From Climacteris rufus (Eukaryota > Chordata > Aves > Passeriformes > Climacteridae): 64,000 bases of DNA. Below are positions 25,094 to 40,000 of this stretch, piece by piece. Location of the stretch: the NCBI GenBank assembly GCA_013398175.1, contig VZRZ01006837.1:1-64000 (forward strand). The letters run 5' to 3'. The notes below the pieces were generated by a model that had not been told where the DNA came from, did not search any database, and saw only the letters and a program-made list of their open reading frames with translations. The stretch's first letter is position 1. Every line of letters begins with the position of its first letter. Both the position numbers and the translations under genes were made by a program.

Positions 25094-28000
25094 GTATCTG
25101 TGCTTTTTCTATTTTTCAGTCTGTTTAAGTGTTTTCCTTCTCGTAGGAGGACAAGTCAGGCATAATTAAAAATATGACACAATGTTAATACTGTGAGGAG
25201 AAGGCATCTATCTTTTTGTACATGTCTACAAGAAGTAGTAAAGGTGCCTAGAACAATAGTTTAAAACTTGGTTCTGCTGGTCACTGACTGTGATTTTTGT
25301 TACATCTAATTCAGTGGGCTGTCACCAGAATGGGTTTGTTGTGTTCCCTTCCTTCTTCCCTGACTCTTACATAGCCATACTCTGCCAAAAGGTTGAGCTG
25401 GATGGGTGAGCGTATTTTATGGGAAGCCATTCTTCTGTGGTAGGTTATGTGCTTTTCTGTATTCACTCTGAGACCTGTGGTCAGTTGTCCCAAAAGCAGG
25501 AGGGGAGTGTGAAGGAAGTGGGACAGACCCCTCTGGTAGCAGCCTTTATACAGCCTTATTTGAAACTGCAATGGTAATAAAACTTCCTCAGCTGACATGT
25601 TACTCCAAATCCGTATAGGTGAGTGGGGGAAGCCTGCTTGAGTCTCCACGTTTTGCTGGAATAGGTACTGGTGAGATAGGGTGAAGCCTTGATCTGATAG
25701 GGATGAGTGGCACTGGTACTGACAACAGCCCCAAGACAGGGGCAGGGATGTGTGGAGAGCAGGATCACCCTGCTCCGTTGCAGCACAGACTTAAGTTGGC
25801 AAAAGCTTTTCAATGTTAGGTCACTGGTAGCTTCCTGTGATCCACACCTTCCAAGGCTGAGCAGAATTGTGGACTTGGGAAAGGAGGGACAATTGTATCT
25901 AACTTATGGGTGAGGAATGAAAATGTAGATGAGATACAGTTACCATAAAGGGATTATTGTTTTATTTTGTTCTGCTTCAGTATCTGGGCTTAGTGAAATC
26001 GAAGGCAGCAGAAAATTCAGTGAGATTCATAATTCAGGGAAAAGGAAAGAACTGTGGAAGATCTGTAAAAAGTGTGGAAGAAAGAGAGATGCTCTTATGT
26101 TGCTTTTTATCAGGTGCTGGGACTTACAGCTCTAGATGTGCTTTTGCCACTTCTTAGTTTATGAAGTAGTATGGCTTATTTTTTTTTCTTTCATTGTGTA
26201 TGGCATAGAGGTTGTTTCAGAAGCTCAAAATCAAATGGTTTTTCTGGCTGTGCTGAATGACTCATCCTGCTCTGCAGGAGGAGGCAGTCGGATTGTGCAC
26301 TCCCATTTCTGTGATATGTTGCCATCTTTGAAGAGCTTCCAAGCAATATAAAATCTGTGGGTGATGCCATAAATAAATATTGTAATTCTCTTTCTCCCTT
26401 ATCTTCTTCCTTCTTCTCTGAAGTTTCTTGAATAGTTCCAACTGCATCTAAATGTCTACATTTGTGATAAAGGTCTTTTTTTCCCCTTGCATTTTTTGGT
26501 TGGTTTGTGTGAATGTATTAAGCTTTATGAGAAGCTGTATGATAGCTTCAACTTGGCCTCTGCCTGAATTAAAATTTCCACAAAAACAAGATTCTCTGGA
26601 ATGGGTCCAGAGGATGGAAATCCAGCCTGCCTCTGTATAGGTAACTGAGAATTTTATTCTGGTTTTGCTAGTTAGCCAGCCAGAGTTCTCCCATCCATAT
26701 GCGTGAGGTATGAAGAAAGGCTTTATAGTAGTATAGTGTTTGTCAAGAGCACTCTGAACTCTAGGTTCTGACTTTGCACTAGTGACATCATTTTGTGTTC
26801 CTTTTTGTATCTGAAAATTTTGTGTGATCAGGATTCACAGGACCTTGTTTTATCAAGACTTCAAAGCTGCAAATGTCACCAAAAGACATGTCATTCCCAC
26901 CCCTGTTCTTTTCCACTCATTCCTGATAGTTTGCTACTCTAAGCATTCTGTTGCCTGTAATAATAATCGTGGATCTTAGCTGGGTATTTATTACTGACAC
27001 ACTTTCCCCTTAAGAGAAGTTTGAACCACCTTTCCTGCCAGCTCCTAATTTCAATGAGCATGTGAATGAAATCAGTGTTCAGTATAACTCACTCTCCTTT
27101 CTTTTCCCTTCCTGGCAGCTGTTGTAGTGTTTACCAGACACTGGACTACTAGAAAAGAAGTACACTATTTTGCTGTGAAGGATGGAGAAACAGTTGCTAT
27201 TTTCCAATAGAGCGTCTAAGACCATTTAAAAAAAAATCTTTTTATAGAAAAAGGCTTGGTTAAGGACAAATTAAAAAAAAAAAAAAGTGTTTTAGAGAAA
27301 CTAGTGATTTTGAACTGTGTCCCACTAAGAGAGTGTGGTCTTTTGGTATACATCAACAAAAATGGTCTGTGAGCAGCAGTTCAGCTTTCAAAGCACGAGT
27401 AGTGTCAACTTTAGTTGAAACCAATTCCCTTTTTTTTTTTCCCCTTCCTGGTTTAGTTTCAGGAGCACATATGTGTCATTAGTGTCCCTTAATGTCCAAC
27501 AAGCCTCTGTACACCTTAGCCTGAGTCCATAGAGACATCATATTTCATTTGTAAATGCTAAATTCCAAAAAAGCCAGATTTCATGTTAGAAGGAAATACA
27601 GTATGGCACAACTAATGCTTTTATCTGTGAGGGGGAAGAGCAGTTTGTTCTTTTGCCATTGGGGTGACTTCTGAGGAATTCACACATTTGTATGTTAAGT
27701 GATTTTTTGCTGGAGGCAGAGGAGGAAACCAGGCAGTTTAAAAGAAACAAATCTATTCTGCTGTGACTGGCAGCAATGACAGGATTCCAGGGGAAGTCAC
27801 TTTGGCTTTCACACAGGCACAGTGGATGAAATAAACAGGACTGTACTTTTGGGGAAAACATACTAAATTTGTCACAGTCACCAGGGAAAGCAGTAACCTA
27901 TTTTTCTGACAATAGCATTCTCTCTGGGAAGATTTTGTCACTTTAATGGTGAAAGTAGTTGGTTTCTTACTTGAATTAGGCTCTCAGTTTTTCCTATTGC

Positions 28001-31000
28001 CCAGGCCACTCTCGATGTGAAAATTAACTGTTGCAGAGACTCAGATTCCTACCTGCTCCCATGTACACATCACCCTGTGTACACATCAACTCTGGTTACA
28101 GGGGCTGTTCTGGAAGGCAGTGGTTATAGAATCACAGGATGGCTTGGATTGGGAGGGACTTTAAAGACCATCTCATTCCATCCTCCTGCCATGGGCAGGT
28201 ACACCTTCCACTAAACCAGGTTGCTCCAAGCCCTATCCAGCCTGGCCTTGGACACTTGCAGGGATGAGACATCCACAGCCTCTCTGGTTGGGTAGTTCAG
28301 GCCATGTCTAAATAAGTTCAGCTACATAAGATGAGCGGGGAGGAGGGATCATAAGGGGAAGATGAGAATTATTGTTCCCAGGAGAGCTGGAAATAGCTGA
28401 GTGCCTAAGCAGGAGCTATGCATATTGTGAGGGAAGGGAGACACAATGGACGTGGGCACAAATCAACAAAGTGTTCATGGATACCTTGCTTCTCAGACTT
28501 CTTGGGTAAAGGAATCTCTTAAGTTTATTTCTATGTGAATAAGGTTGTGAATTTTAGCTGTTCGAGTATCCACATATTACTCACTGTATGCAACTATTTT
28601 AAATGTTCACCTGGCCAGTGTTCTGAAGGTACCTAATCATGGATCTGTCATCTAAACTCTTCCCTCATGTTTTTTTAACCCCTGAAACAGCAGCATGCAC
28701 ATTCCAAATAGGTGACATAGAGTGGCAGAAATGCCTGCGGTGCTTTAATTTCTGGCATAGTGTCCTGCTGGACATGATAAATACAATTCTAGACATTAGG
28801 CAATGGAATTGTACATGATGAGAGACCAGGTGGAGTGATCTTAACTCACAGCTGTTTCAAAAGGGGAAGATTGCAATTGCAGAGCTATTAGAGGCATGTT
28901 TGATAGTTTTTTATTGTAACTTTTTGTGAAATGAGGTGCCACAAAAGAGGAATTACCTGTGAAAAGTTTTCCTTAATGTAGTCTTTTGAGGAAAGAAAGA
29001 TGGTAAGCTTTGGGTTTTGTTTCAGGTTTTTTGGCAGGAAGCAAATAATTCATTTGCAGGGAGGTGTTGGGAAATATTGGTAGAAACAGTTTTCAAACCA
29101 GACAAAAAGTGGTTTGGTCTGTTTAACATGCTCTTATTCTGTGCAATTAGATGTCTAATGGTGATTACTGACAACTCAAACTGACATCTTTCATCAAATT
29201 ACACTTAAATCACCAGTTCAAAATCATTGCCTGGTATGAGATGATGCTTTAGCATTCTTTTCCAGTCCCCTTCCTCATGCTGTCATAACCTGCCTCTTCC
29301 CACAGCCACAAGCTATGCTGATGGGTAGCATTCCACTGCCTGAATACTTGCAGTCATTGCCAAGGCAGATACATGCAAACCGATGACAGATTTAAAGCAA
29401 TTAAACATCTGAGATTTTTCCTGTCTTGCTCTTGTCCCCCTTGGGAGGTGTTGATTACATGATGTGAATATATTTGCAGTGAAAACTCTGCTAAGGGTGT
29501 GATGTCTGAGAGAACAGAATGTGGAATGAGGATGAAAATAATGAGCTCACTCTGCAGGGTATCTATTCTGAGGCTCCCAAGAGGCGTTGTAAACAGCTGT
29601 GACCATAGTGTCATGCATGCTATTAAAAGGCTATTTGTGAAGGAGAAGTGAAAATGCTTTGGAGTTGAGTTATTTCTCAGTTGTCCCTCAGCAATTGCAT
29701 GATGGAGCCAAAATTGAAATTCACGTTTCCTGTGGCTTTTATGAATTATGTCTGTATGATTTTTCTCTTGGTAGATGCTGTTCTTACAATCATTCTAACT
29801 CTAAAATATTAAAATAAGTCTTGGAAGTGCATATAATAGAACCAGCAATAGGAAAATTATTTGTAAATTTTATTTTCAGGTGCATTGCATGAGTGAAGGT
29901 CAAGTGTGTGTGTGTGAGAAGTAAATTCTCTTCTCCTGAACATTTTTGAAACCACAGAAGAAGCATGTTGTTTTACTCTTCAGTACTATACTTCAGCTTT
30001 CGTCTGAAAATTTCATCTCTTTTGGGCTCATTTTACGAACAGCACAGTTGTACAAGGCATTTAGATTTTTACATTGAAGCTTCCCTTGAAAAGAGATGAA
30101 ATGAGAATGATATGCAGGTAGCGTTGAATAGCTTGATTAGCTCTTGGAAGTTTTTCCCTGCCAGCTTTTTCCCGGGGGAGGGGAAGCTTTCTGTTAGTTG
30201 CCTAGACAGTCCTTGTGTCTCGCTGGTGGAGTTGTGCTGTGTCTGGCATTCCAAACCCCTGCTCTGAATGTGTGCTAAACCCACTTCAATTCAGGGTCAA
30301 AATCCAGGGCTGAACATGGCTTCCTGTCCCACGTCTGTTCCGAGCCCCCTTTGTCTGCTGGTAGTTGAGTTGCTGTAGTTGTATTTTGGGTTGTCACTGG
30401 TGCCAGATGGAATGCTTTCAGGAGCAAGTAGGAGTTTGCACAAAAGATGTGACATTAGTAAATTAGGACAGAGACGGTGTAGTGTCTGGGCACATTTGCT
30501 CAATAAGCCAGTTCTGCTGTGTAACTCCCCCGGCAGAAGCAGACTGCTAAAATGGCAGTGCCTTTGAAAAGGAGGTGTGGAATATTCTGTTAACGTGCAA
30601 GCAAATATTGAAGGCATTCATAATTGTTTACAAATCCCAAGAAACCCGTTGAGATGAGGCTGTTGTGACCGTTTATAGCTGACCTCTCTAACATACAGAG
30701 TTGTAAAATCTGCTTTCACTGAAAGCATTCTCACTTACAGACACAAAACCCCTTCAAACTCAAAAACCAAAACCCCTAACAAATGCTGGCCCAAAATTAA
30801 AACCAAAAACCTACAGACCATCACAAGTTAACTGCAGTCAATGAAAAGTATCAAGGCTAACTTTCTTGTCTTGGTGGGACTGAACTTGGGTTTGTTTTTC
30901 CCTTTAGTAGGAATGAAAGCCTGGATCAGACACAGCCTGTATCTTGTTTATGTTAGTTTTGGGATAGTATTAACTATGTTAATTGCAGCTGATATATTGC

Positions 31001-34000
31001 ACTGGGACTTTTCTTTGTTGTCTGCTGTAAAAACAAGATAGTAACTTTTTATGTTGCTCTGTGTGTCAAATGAGAAACTTAACAGAGATGGCTACAGAAG
31101 AGTGTGATCATATGGCCAAGACTTTGCTTTCTATTAAAATTGATAGAAAATCTGTTCACATTGGTGATGGCGACCATACATGTGTGTGTGTGTATTTTAT
31201 ATATATTTTCTGCTTTTATGTGATGCTGCCATCATAATGCTGCTCTTGCCATGGCTGGGTTGCACATGAAGGTGAGCGGGGTTGTAGCAGCATTTAACTG
31301 AAGCCTTAAAGGCTTTTGCTTCTAGATTGAAGCCTGGGTTGCTCCCTGTAAGCAGCTATGTTGGATTAGCATCCTGTTATTGCCAGTGGGATAGGGATTG
31401 ACTTGGAAATAGAACACTGAGATCTGTTTGCACTTGGACAGCATATGCGAAAAGTGCTTGTTTTTAATCTTCTGAGAAATTCCAATTCCCTGTACTGCCA
31501 TATTGGCTTGACTGCTGAATAGTGACGTTGAGAAATGTTAGTACAGTGCTATACTGCACCCTCAAATATGCTTAAAGCTCTAAGAATTTACCAAGAGGAA
31601 AGTAGAAACAAGATTATAACTTGGAGATGGGGTGTTCCAAATTCCTTGAGAAAATCCTGATTTCTGGTGAATGTCTGGAAGAAGAAATAAATGTCACCTG
31701 ACAAAAAAACCAACACAAAACAGAAAACCCCCAAGAATGTAACTGGCCTCTATTGTCATATAAATACTCATAGAGTGTGTCTATATGCACTACATAGAAT
31801 AACTTGATCATGTTGCTTCATAATTGAGTCTAGTCAGAATATGCTCCAAGAGTGTCTTAATGTATTTGTTGATAAGTCTTTCTCCGAGTAATCTAAGTAG
31901 CTGCAATCACTTTTCCCTGGATGATTTTAGAGCTGTGAGGCCTTACATACAGATTTGTACTTAGCAGCAGACCAGGGTTCTCCTCATTTTTTATTTCCCC
32001 TGAGTTTTTTGGCCAGTCAGCTTTGAGAATGCTTCAATGTGTTCTATCTTAGCCAAAATTTTATAGTTATAGGAAGTGCCATGTTAAGCCTTCTGCTTGT
32101 AGTTCCAGTCAGCCACTAAATAAAGTCTATTAAGCATAAATTATTTTTGTTTTCATTTTCACTGGGGTTTTTTTGTGCTATTTGTTCAGTAAATAAGCTG
32201 AAAAAATGCTTAACTAATTTAGAAGAAACTCAGAAGGGGAACAAAGCAGGAAATGCATGATATTAGTGTTTATAAGCATGGTTGCCACTTATTTATGCAT
32301 ATCCATGATAGATGTATGTCATCTCTCTTCAGGTTCCTGAGCAGCAGCCGATTACTTTATGCAGTGGAGCTGAAGATACCAAGCATTATGAGGAGGGCAG
32401 GAAATGTGTGGAAGAATTGGCATTGTACCTAAAACCACTCAGCAGTGCAAGAGGTACTTCCTGCATTGCTGCCTTGGAAAATGAAAGCAAGAAATAAATA
32501 AGATGCAAAACAAACTATCCAAATTATTAGTTAGTATGTTTGAGAAAGGGATATAAACCTAGTTTAGAAACAAATTGAAACAGATTTCCTAAACATTAAG
32601 GTTATATTTTCATGGTGGAGATGGGAGTGTAGAATTGGAAGGTGTCAAAAAAAAATTCCGAGGACAGGCCGTGTGTTTGGCCATGGTGTAGTGAGTTGAG
32701 ACAAACTTTGATTTGATCTCTGCAGATTAAGTAAAAATAGATAATTTTGCCTTTTTTTTAAATTCAGTTCTGCTTTGTTATTACTGTAGCAATGCAGCTA
32801 TTCTGTAGAGGAGGAATAAACAGAAATGAGAAAGTTACTGCATATAAGATAGATAAGAAAAATTATGAGTAATAGTCTGTTTATACAAGGTCATACACAA
32901 GAGCTGGGTTAATCTGAGTAATTCTAAGTTAGCAAAACTGCACTGTGTTCGAGAGTTTTATGAATTTTATATATATTGCATGTGCTGGACTTGGACAGTC
33001 TGACAGCACAAGTAGTGAAGTTGAGTGTCATGGGCATCAGGTTTTCAAAAGTGAATTTTTTCAAGAAACTGTCTGAGTCTTTTCCAACCAGTACAGTGTG
33101 ACAGCAGCATCACTCTGACCCAGTGAACAAGCTCTGGCTGTACAGCAAACTGAGCATGGCAGCTGTATGTCTAATGAGTCACTTGTTCCTTTAACCTGAA
33201 TTAAGTGGCTCTTATTGTGATTCAGAGTTTTGGCACATAATTAAGCATCACCCAAGCAGTTTAGGACTCCTGTAAGCTCTAGACCAAAACAAATAAGATA
33301 CCAAATGAAGGCAAGAAACTAAATGTGTTGTGAAAACAAACGTCCGCGTGATCCCTAAAGTCCATGAATAAGGGATGAACTGGGAATCTGTGTGACAGGA
33401 GGGTGTGGGACAAGCTACCAACATGGGGAAAGGATTCATTAGAGGTTCCATGTTCTTAAAAAGTCGGATCAGTCAATCACACAATTTAAACCTGTGGGGA
33501 AGCTGATTCCCAGGAAACTGCTTTTATTGCCAAGTAAAACAAACTGGCAGAAATGAACTTTTGCTATGCCTTGACTGGTATTCCTTTTGACAAAGTGGAC
33601 ACCAGTAGAACTAGGTTTGCACTTGTACAGTGCAGTCACTTAAGGCTGGCATAAGACGAGGAATATGAGGTAGTTTATTATTCTGTTTCATTTTGTTTTG
33701 AAGGTGTGGGTCTTAACAGTACTACTCAGAGTGTGCTGAGTCGTCCCATGCAGAGGAAACTTGTGACATTAGTCCATTGCCAGCTGGTGGAGGAGGAAGG
33801 GCGGATCAGAGCCATGCGTGCAGCACGGTCGCTGGGTGAAAGAACAGTCACTGAGCTCATTCTCCAACATCAAAACCCTCAGCAGCTCTCTTCCAACCTC
33901 TGGGCTGCAGTGAGAGCCAGAGGGTGCCAGTTCCTTGGGCCAGGTAGGTGTCTGTACTAGAAGCAGTTTATAATTGAGCCATTGATAAATGTCTGTCCAA

Positions 34001-37000
34001 TTGCCTGAGTGATTTTATTAGGCAACAGCTTAATTTCTTAATAGTAGTCTTCAGAATTAATTATATATCTGTTGGGCTGCTGTCATGGGTTTTCCCACAT
34101 TTTTAATACTTTTGCAAATCTTCTGTAAAATTCAGAATAAGTGTTCTTTTGTTCATGTCATAAGACACATGAGAAGTAGTTTCTCACTTGCTATTCCTTG
34201 AAGCATGACCTTTCTAGAAAAAATAGGGTTACTGGAAGTGACTGGCTTGGCTTCTTTTCCTTCTCTAGGGCTATAAACATACGAAGCAGTTGTGGGGATA
34301 GATTTGTTACAGTTATGTGTACACATTTTTAAGAAGTTATGCACTTACAAATTTAATTCCTTAGCTTAGAATACTAGAAAAAAAAAATGTTGCTTAAAAG
34401 GAAAATGAAGTCTCATTATTGAAAATACAGATTTCACTTGTTGAGTCTTGAAATATGAAGCCAGTTTCTTAATGAAAAAAAAGTGAAGCTTTTCTTGACT
34501 GAAACAGATGAAGACTAACTTTGAGATACTAATTTTCGTACCACTTCAGGGAAGAGAGAGGTTGGTTACATAGCAGAATAGTGGTGCTGCAGTCTGGTTG
34601 CTTTGTGTAGGGACTTGTTTTTTTTTCCCTGCATGGGAATGAACCTTGCTCTTCGTTATCCTGTCAGCTTTTTCTTCTGGAGTAAGTGTGGGATGTAGGT
34701 AATACACTTTGAAAACTCATGTTAGTGATCGAGAGATGTACAGACAGGAACAAAGAAGTCTTCTCATCAGATGATACCCAAAATAGATTAAATAATAGCA
34801 CTAGTAGTAATAATAATAATAATAAAAAATAATAATAATAATTAATAATAATGATTAAAAGTCCTGTTTTCCCCAGTCACAGTCTGGGAATCTGGAAGGG
34901 CTCCTTCTCTCTTTGCCCTTCCTTCTTGCTCAACACCCTCTCCTCTCCACGGGTTTGTTGAGGGGAGTTTCTAGCTGTTCTCCCAATTGTAGGTGAACAA
35001 GAAACTGCAAAAAACTTTCTTGGACTTCTCTCATCCTTTGTCTCTTTTTGTATTTCCCCTGACTCAGCAATGCAAGAGGAGGCTTTAAAGCTGGTTCTGC
35101 TGGCGTTGGAAGATGGATCTGCTCTGTCACGAAAGGTCTTGGTTCTCTTTGTGGTGCAGAGGCTGGAGCCGCGGTTCCCTCAGGCTTCCAAAACTAGCAT
35201 TGGGCATGTTGTCCAGCTGCTTTACAGAGCCTCATGCTTTAAGGTATGAAGAAGATTTTGCCTGGAGATTTCATAATGCTGTGAAAACCATTGGTTTTCA
35301 CTTGCAGTTTTCATTAGCCTGGAACATTAAATGTGCCTAAAATATGTGTAGTTACAGAAGGTATTGCTCATTCAGTCCTACATGAATTTAGAGAGTTTTT
35401 TGTTGTACAGCTGTGATGGCAGCATAGGCTGAAACAGCAACTTGAAGCTGTAAAGTTAGGTTTTGCCTCTGTCCAGTTTAATAGAAGTATAGTTACAAAA
35501 CCTGTAGGTAAAGCAACATACTTACCTCCTTAGAAATGGCTTAAAGCTGGAAAATTCTTAGTTCTGTTAATTCAGTTGTGGTGTGGTTAGAATCAAAGAA
35601 ATAGGAGACTCTTGGGTATCAGAGTGGTATGAAGACAAGTTAAGCTGCTTAATGTTCTTTACAATATTGAATGGTCTGTTTTGAGGTACTCACCTTAAAT
35701 GTCATTTACTTTTGCTGTGTGAGTAGAAAAATGCTTTGTTTTTGCTAATTGTACCCTCAAACAAAATTGTGCAATGCAAACAAAATACCTTGATTTGGGG
35801 TGTGGATGCTGTAAAGTCATTTAAGAAGTATGACACTTTGACCAGTTTGTGAGTCAGAGTCCAAGTAAATAATGTTTTGTATCCATTTTATAGTGGTTCC
35901 ACTCTATGAAGTGTCTGTTATTTTAGTAGGAACTGGTGTTCACTGAGTAGTGTCGTAGTTGATTTTAGTTTGGGAGAAGGACTTAGTTGCTGACTGAAGA
36001 TGTCACTTACCTTGGACTTCACATAATCTTGGGCTTATCCTGCTTAATTATATTTGGCTCATTTCTCCTTACTAGGTGACCAAGCGAGATGAGGACTCCT
36101 CCCTGATGCAACTGAAGGAGGAATTTCGGACTTATGAAGCTCTGAGAAGGGAACACGATTCCCAGATAGTTCAAATAGCTATGGAAGCAGGTTTGCGCAT
36201 TGCACCAGACCAGTGGTCCTCACTGTTATACGGAGACCAGTCTCACAAGTCCCACATGCAGAGTATCATTGACAAGGTAAAGCCACCTAAAATCAGCCCA
36301 GTCCAACTTGTTTAGCTGTAGTAGATTTAAATGTTTTTAACATTGAACTTGGAAATTGTGGACTCACCCATTAATCATTTGCCCTGTTATTTCAAAATGC
36401 ATTATGCCCTAAATAATTAGAATACATATTTGTAACCTAATGAATCTTGTTCCCTCTGCCATCCTGACATTTCTTGCTACTTTACTTCTTTCTGCAGATG
36501 GGAAACCACAAAGTTTAGCTTCACAATTATTTTGAAGGTGTGACCTTTATGAACAACTAATCAATGCCAATGTAGTGTCAGAGGTTAATGGTTCATGTTT
36601 CTGGGCAGGAAGTTAGAGTGTAAGTTGGAAAAAATATGAACCTCCTAGTCTATATCTGAAGTAAGAGGCGAAAAAAAAAAGAGGCGAAAGCACACTTCAT
36701 AAATGAAATACCTGAACTCTGGAAATGCCCAGATCTCTCTGTGTTTAGAAGCAACATAGGATAAAAGGGCTTTTAAATTAGAGTACTCATTTGTAAGTGC
36801 TTAAGTTAGGTGGGAAGAACTGAACCTTGTTGAATGGTTACAAAAGCTGAGAAACAACTGCTTTGGCTGCTGTACAGGAGGATTAGCTTCAAGATTGGTC
36901 TGTTGTGTATTTTTGCCTTTGCCCACCTTTTCAACTGTCCTGTCAAACATCTCCTGAAGGATCTAGGTAGAGTTAAGAATTCAGGTAGAATTGAAATACT

Positions 37001-40000
37001 GGAATTGTGTGATGTTAGGAAATGGAACATCGCTAACTATCTTTTCCTTCTTGTTCTTTATTGTCTGCTTGCTGTACTCAGTTTAAAGCAGGATGCAAAC
37101 ATGTTGGTTTGAGAATTGGAGATATTAGACTCAGTAGGAATCTAAATTAAATGGTTTCTAATATTGCCCATTCTTTTTCTGGGTGGCAGTACAAGAAATG
37201 GGCTTTATTGCTAGAAATAATGCCAGACTTTGTTTTGTCTTCTTAGAGCTGCATTTTGACCTGCAATGTCAAAGAATTGTGCATTCTTAATAGAAAGGGT
37301 TCACTGGAATGAGCTTGTGTGAAAGATATTTTACTCCAGTTTTGAGAGACAGATCTTATGAACTTGTGGAGAAACCTGCAGAAACCATGAGGACTGCTAT
37401 GCCTGTAGAAAGTTAATTATGATAACTTTTTTAAGTTGCAGACCCCAGCCTCGTTTGCACAGAGTGTTCAGGAATTAACTATTGCTCTTCAGAGGACTGG
37501 AGATCCAGCTAACCTGAATCGTCTTCGACCTCACCTAGAGCTCCTGGCAAATATTGATCCCAGTCCAGGTAAATCTGGATGTTTTTATGAAAACCTTTAA
37601 GTTTAGCAAGATGAGCTTAACACTATTCAAGGATTGAAAGCTGATCATCAAGTGTAAGGAAATGCCCTCTTGACTCATCAACTTAAATGTTTTGGATTCC
37701 AAAGTAGAATTTTAATAGATTGGATAGAGAGATGCTGGGCAAAAATCAGTCTAGACAAGAAAGGTTTGTTACCCTATGGAATTTAGTATTTTTCTTCTTA
37801 ATATATAATTCTGCAAAGGTGGGAAAGAGTTTGGGAAGGGGAAAATAGCTGGAAAGAATATAACTGGGAAATAACTGTTGACAGAGGAGGGAAGGATAGA
37901 AATTGTTGGAAAAGTCAACAGTGCAGTGAAGATGGACCACCTGACGGAGAAGAGAAGGGACAGAACAGAGTGCTGTGGCTGAAGTTTTATTTTATACCTG
38001 CTAAAATTTGTAAAATCAATAGTATACATCAAAATAGTATGAAGATACAAACTACAGCTTCAGGAGATGACAAGTTGTACTTCTTATTTGTTTAAATAAA
38101 CAGAAGCTAAACTTCCCTTTGCAATGAGGACCAGTTGTACTTTACAGCTAAAGGAGATGTAGTGCTTTCTTCCCAAATCTCTCATACTGAAACAAGCTAG
38201 GGACAAACCTGTGTACTGCAAATTTGTTAGCAAAAAAATTGATATGGAAAGTGGTGTCACTGATAGCCTTCCTTGGTTTCAGTAGCCAAGGCTGGTCTTT
38301 GTTTTTTACTGTGTTGTTGAGTTGCTTCCCTGCTGTTCTCTAGCCAGGTTGAAGTGCCTCTGGAAGAATTTAGTCCTTGTGAGTGGAATATAATGTAATT
38401 CATTGTGATAAAGATCTTGAAAGGCACTTTGAGGCCCTGTGCTTTGCAGCAAAGTACGTGGTGGGAGTGTCAGCTGCTGGAACAGATTAAAAAAATTAGA
38501 AAAGTAAATTGGCTAAAAAGAAAAGGTGCTCCTATAGAACTGAGACTGTACAATTTATTCACAGTGTTTGAGATGGTGATCTGATACTTAGATTTGCCAT
38601 GTGATGTTTTTTCCACTCGAGAGGCATTACTTTCTTTTGCTGTTCCATGTCTGTGTGATCAGGCCAGCAATGATGGTATTTGTATGGAATGATTTTACCT
38701 CTGGGAGTCCGAATGCAAAGAGCAATTTTGAACCTGATGTTTTTCAGTATGTGAAAAGTTTGTACGGTGCATTTATTATGGAGTTTTTGTGAGATGTGAA
38801 AAGAAATAATTGTAAAATAACTGTGAAAGGAAATAATTTTACATACTACTAATAATAGTCTTACTGGCTCATTTGGTATTTCGTGCAGTTCAGACTTGAG
38901 TTTGTAGATACCTGTATTTGTAAGAGGTAAATGTCCAAGAATTAAGGTGAGGAATGCTTTTTATCTACTGATTAAACACTTTTTTATATACTTGTTAATT
39001 CAAGTTTTGTGATAGTGATGGGGGGTTTTGTACCTGGTTTTGGAAAATTCTTCCGACTTTTCTTTTTATATTGTGTTTGCTGTCCATGCAACAGATGCTC
39101 CACCTCCAACATGGGAACAACTGGAAAACGGACTGGTTGCTGTGAGGACTGTGGTTCATGGCTTAGTTGATTATATTCAGAATCACAGCAAAAAAGGAAC
39201 AGATCAGCAACAGGTAAAAGCTAAATCATTTCAGAAATGTGTACCCCCAAGTTTTATTGGCTGTATCCTGTAAAGAGGTTCACTAATGTCATCTTTAAAG
39301 ATTTGGTTTCACAAAGAGCTGACTGAAACATCACTGCTGGGTCATATTTATCAAAAAAGAAACAAGAAAGGAAAAAAACCCAGAACAACCTATATTTCCC
39401 GCAAAAACTTGTTGAATTCATTTTCACAGCTCACTAGGATGAAAAGAGAACAATGACTCACCTTCAGTCTTAGGGAAATGAATAACAACCCTTCTGAGTA
39501 GAGGGTGGGGAAGGGATGCTGGAGTGCCACTCTGATCTGAGGGAATTTTCTTGGTTTTTGCTTTAATGTGACATATTTTAGCTAGCTGGCTGTCTGTTAA
39601 TGAAATTATCCTTATACCTGTGCTTAATGATCTGTCAAGTTTGAAGATTTAAGAATACTTCATATGAAGGTGCAATCTGAGTTCCTGAAACAATTTCATT
39701 GCTGAAACAAAAAAAATTTATCTTGCCAAATATTAGCTTATCTCATAGTTACCTTATCACACATTCATTTGATCTCATTTTGTTATGGAGCTCACTTGAT
39801 GTAAATGATCGCTGCTGCTGAAGACCGTGTCCCAGTCCCACTCCTCCCTTGCTTTGGCATTCATCCTCTTGGACAGCTCTTTTGGGGAGCTCAACTAGTA
39901 GAAAGATTCTCTGCCAAAAGAAGGGCAAAATTAAAGTGAATTATCTCTGCTGTTTCACCCTTTTGCATTAATTGGGATGGATAATGAGCACTGTCACCAG

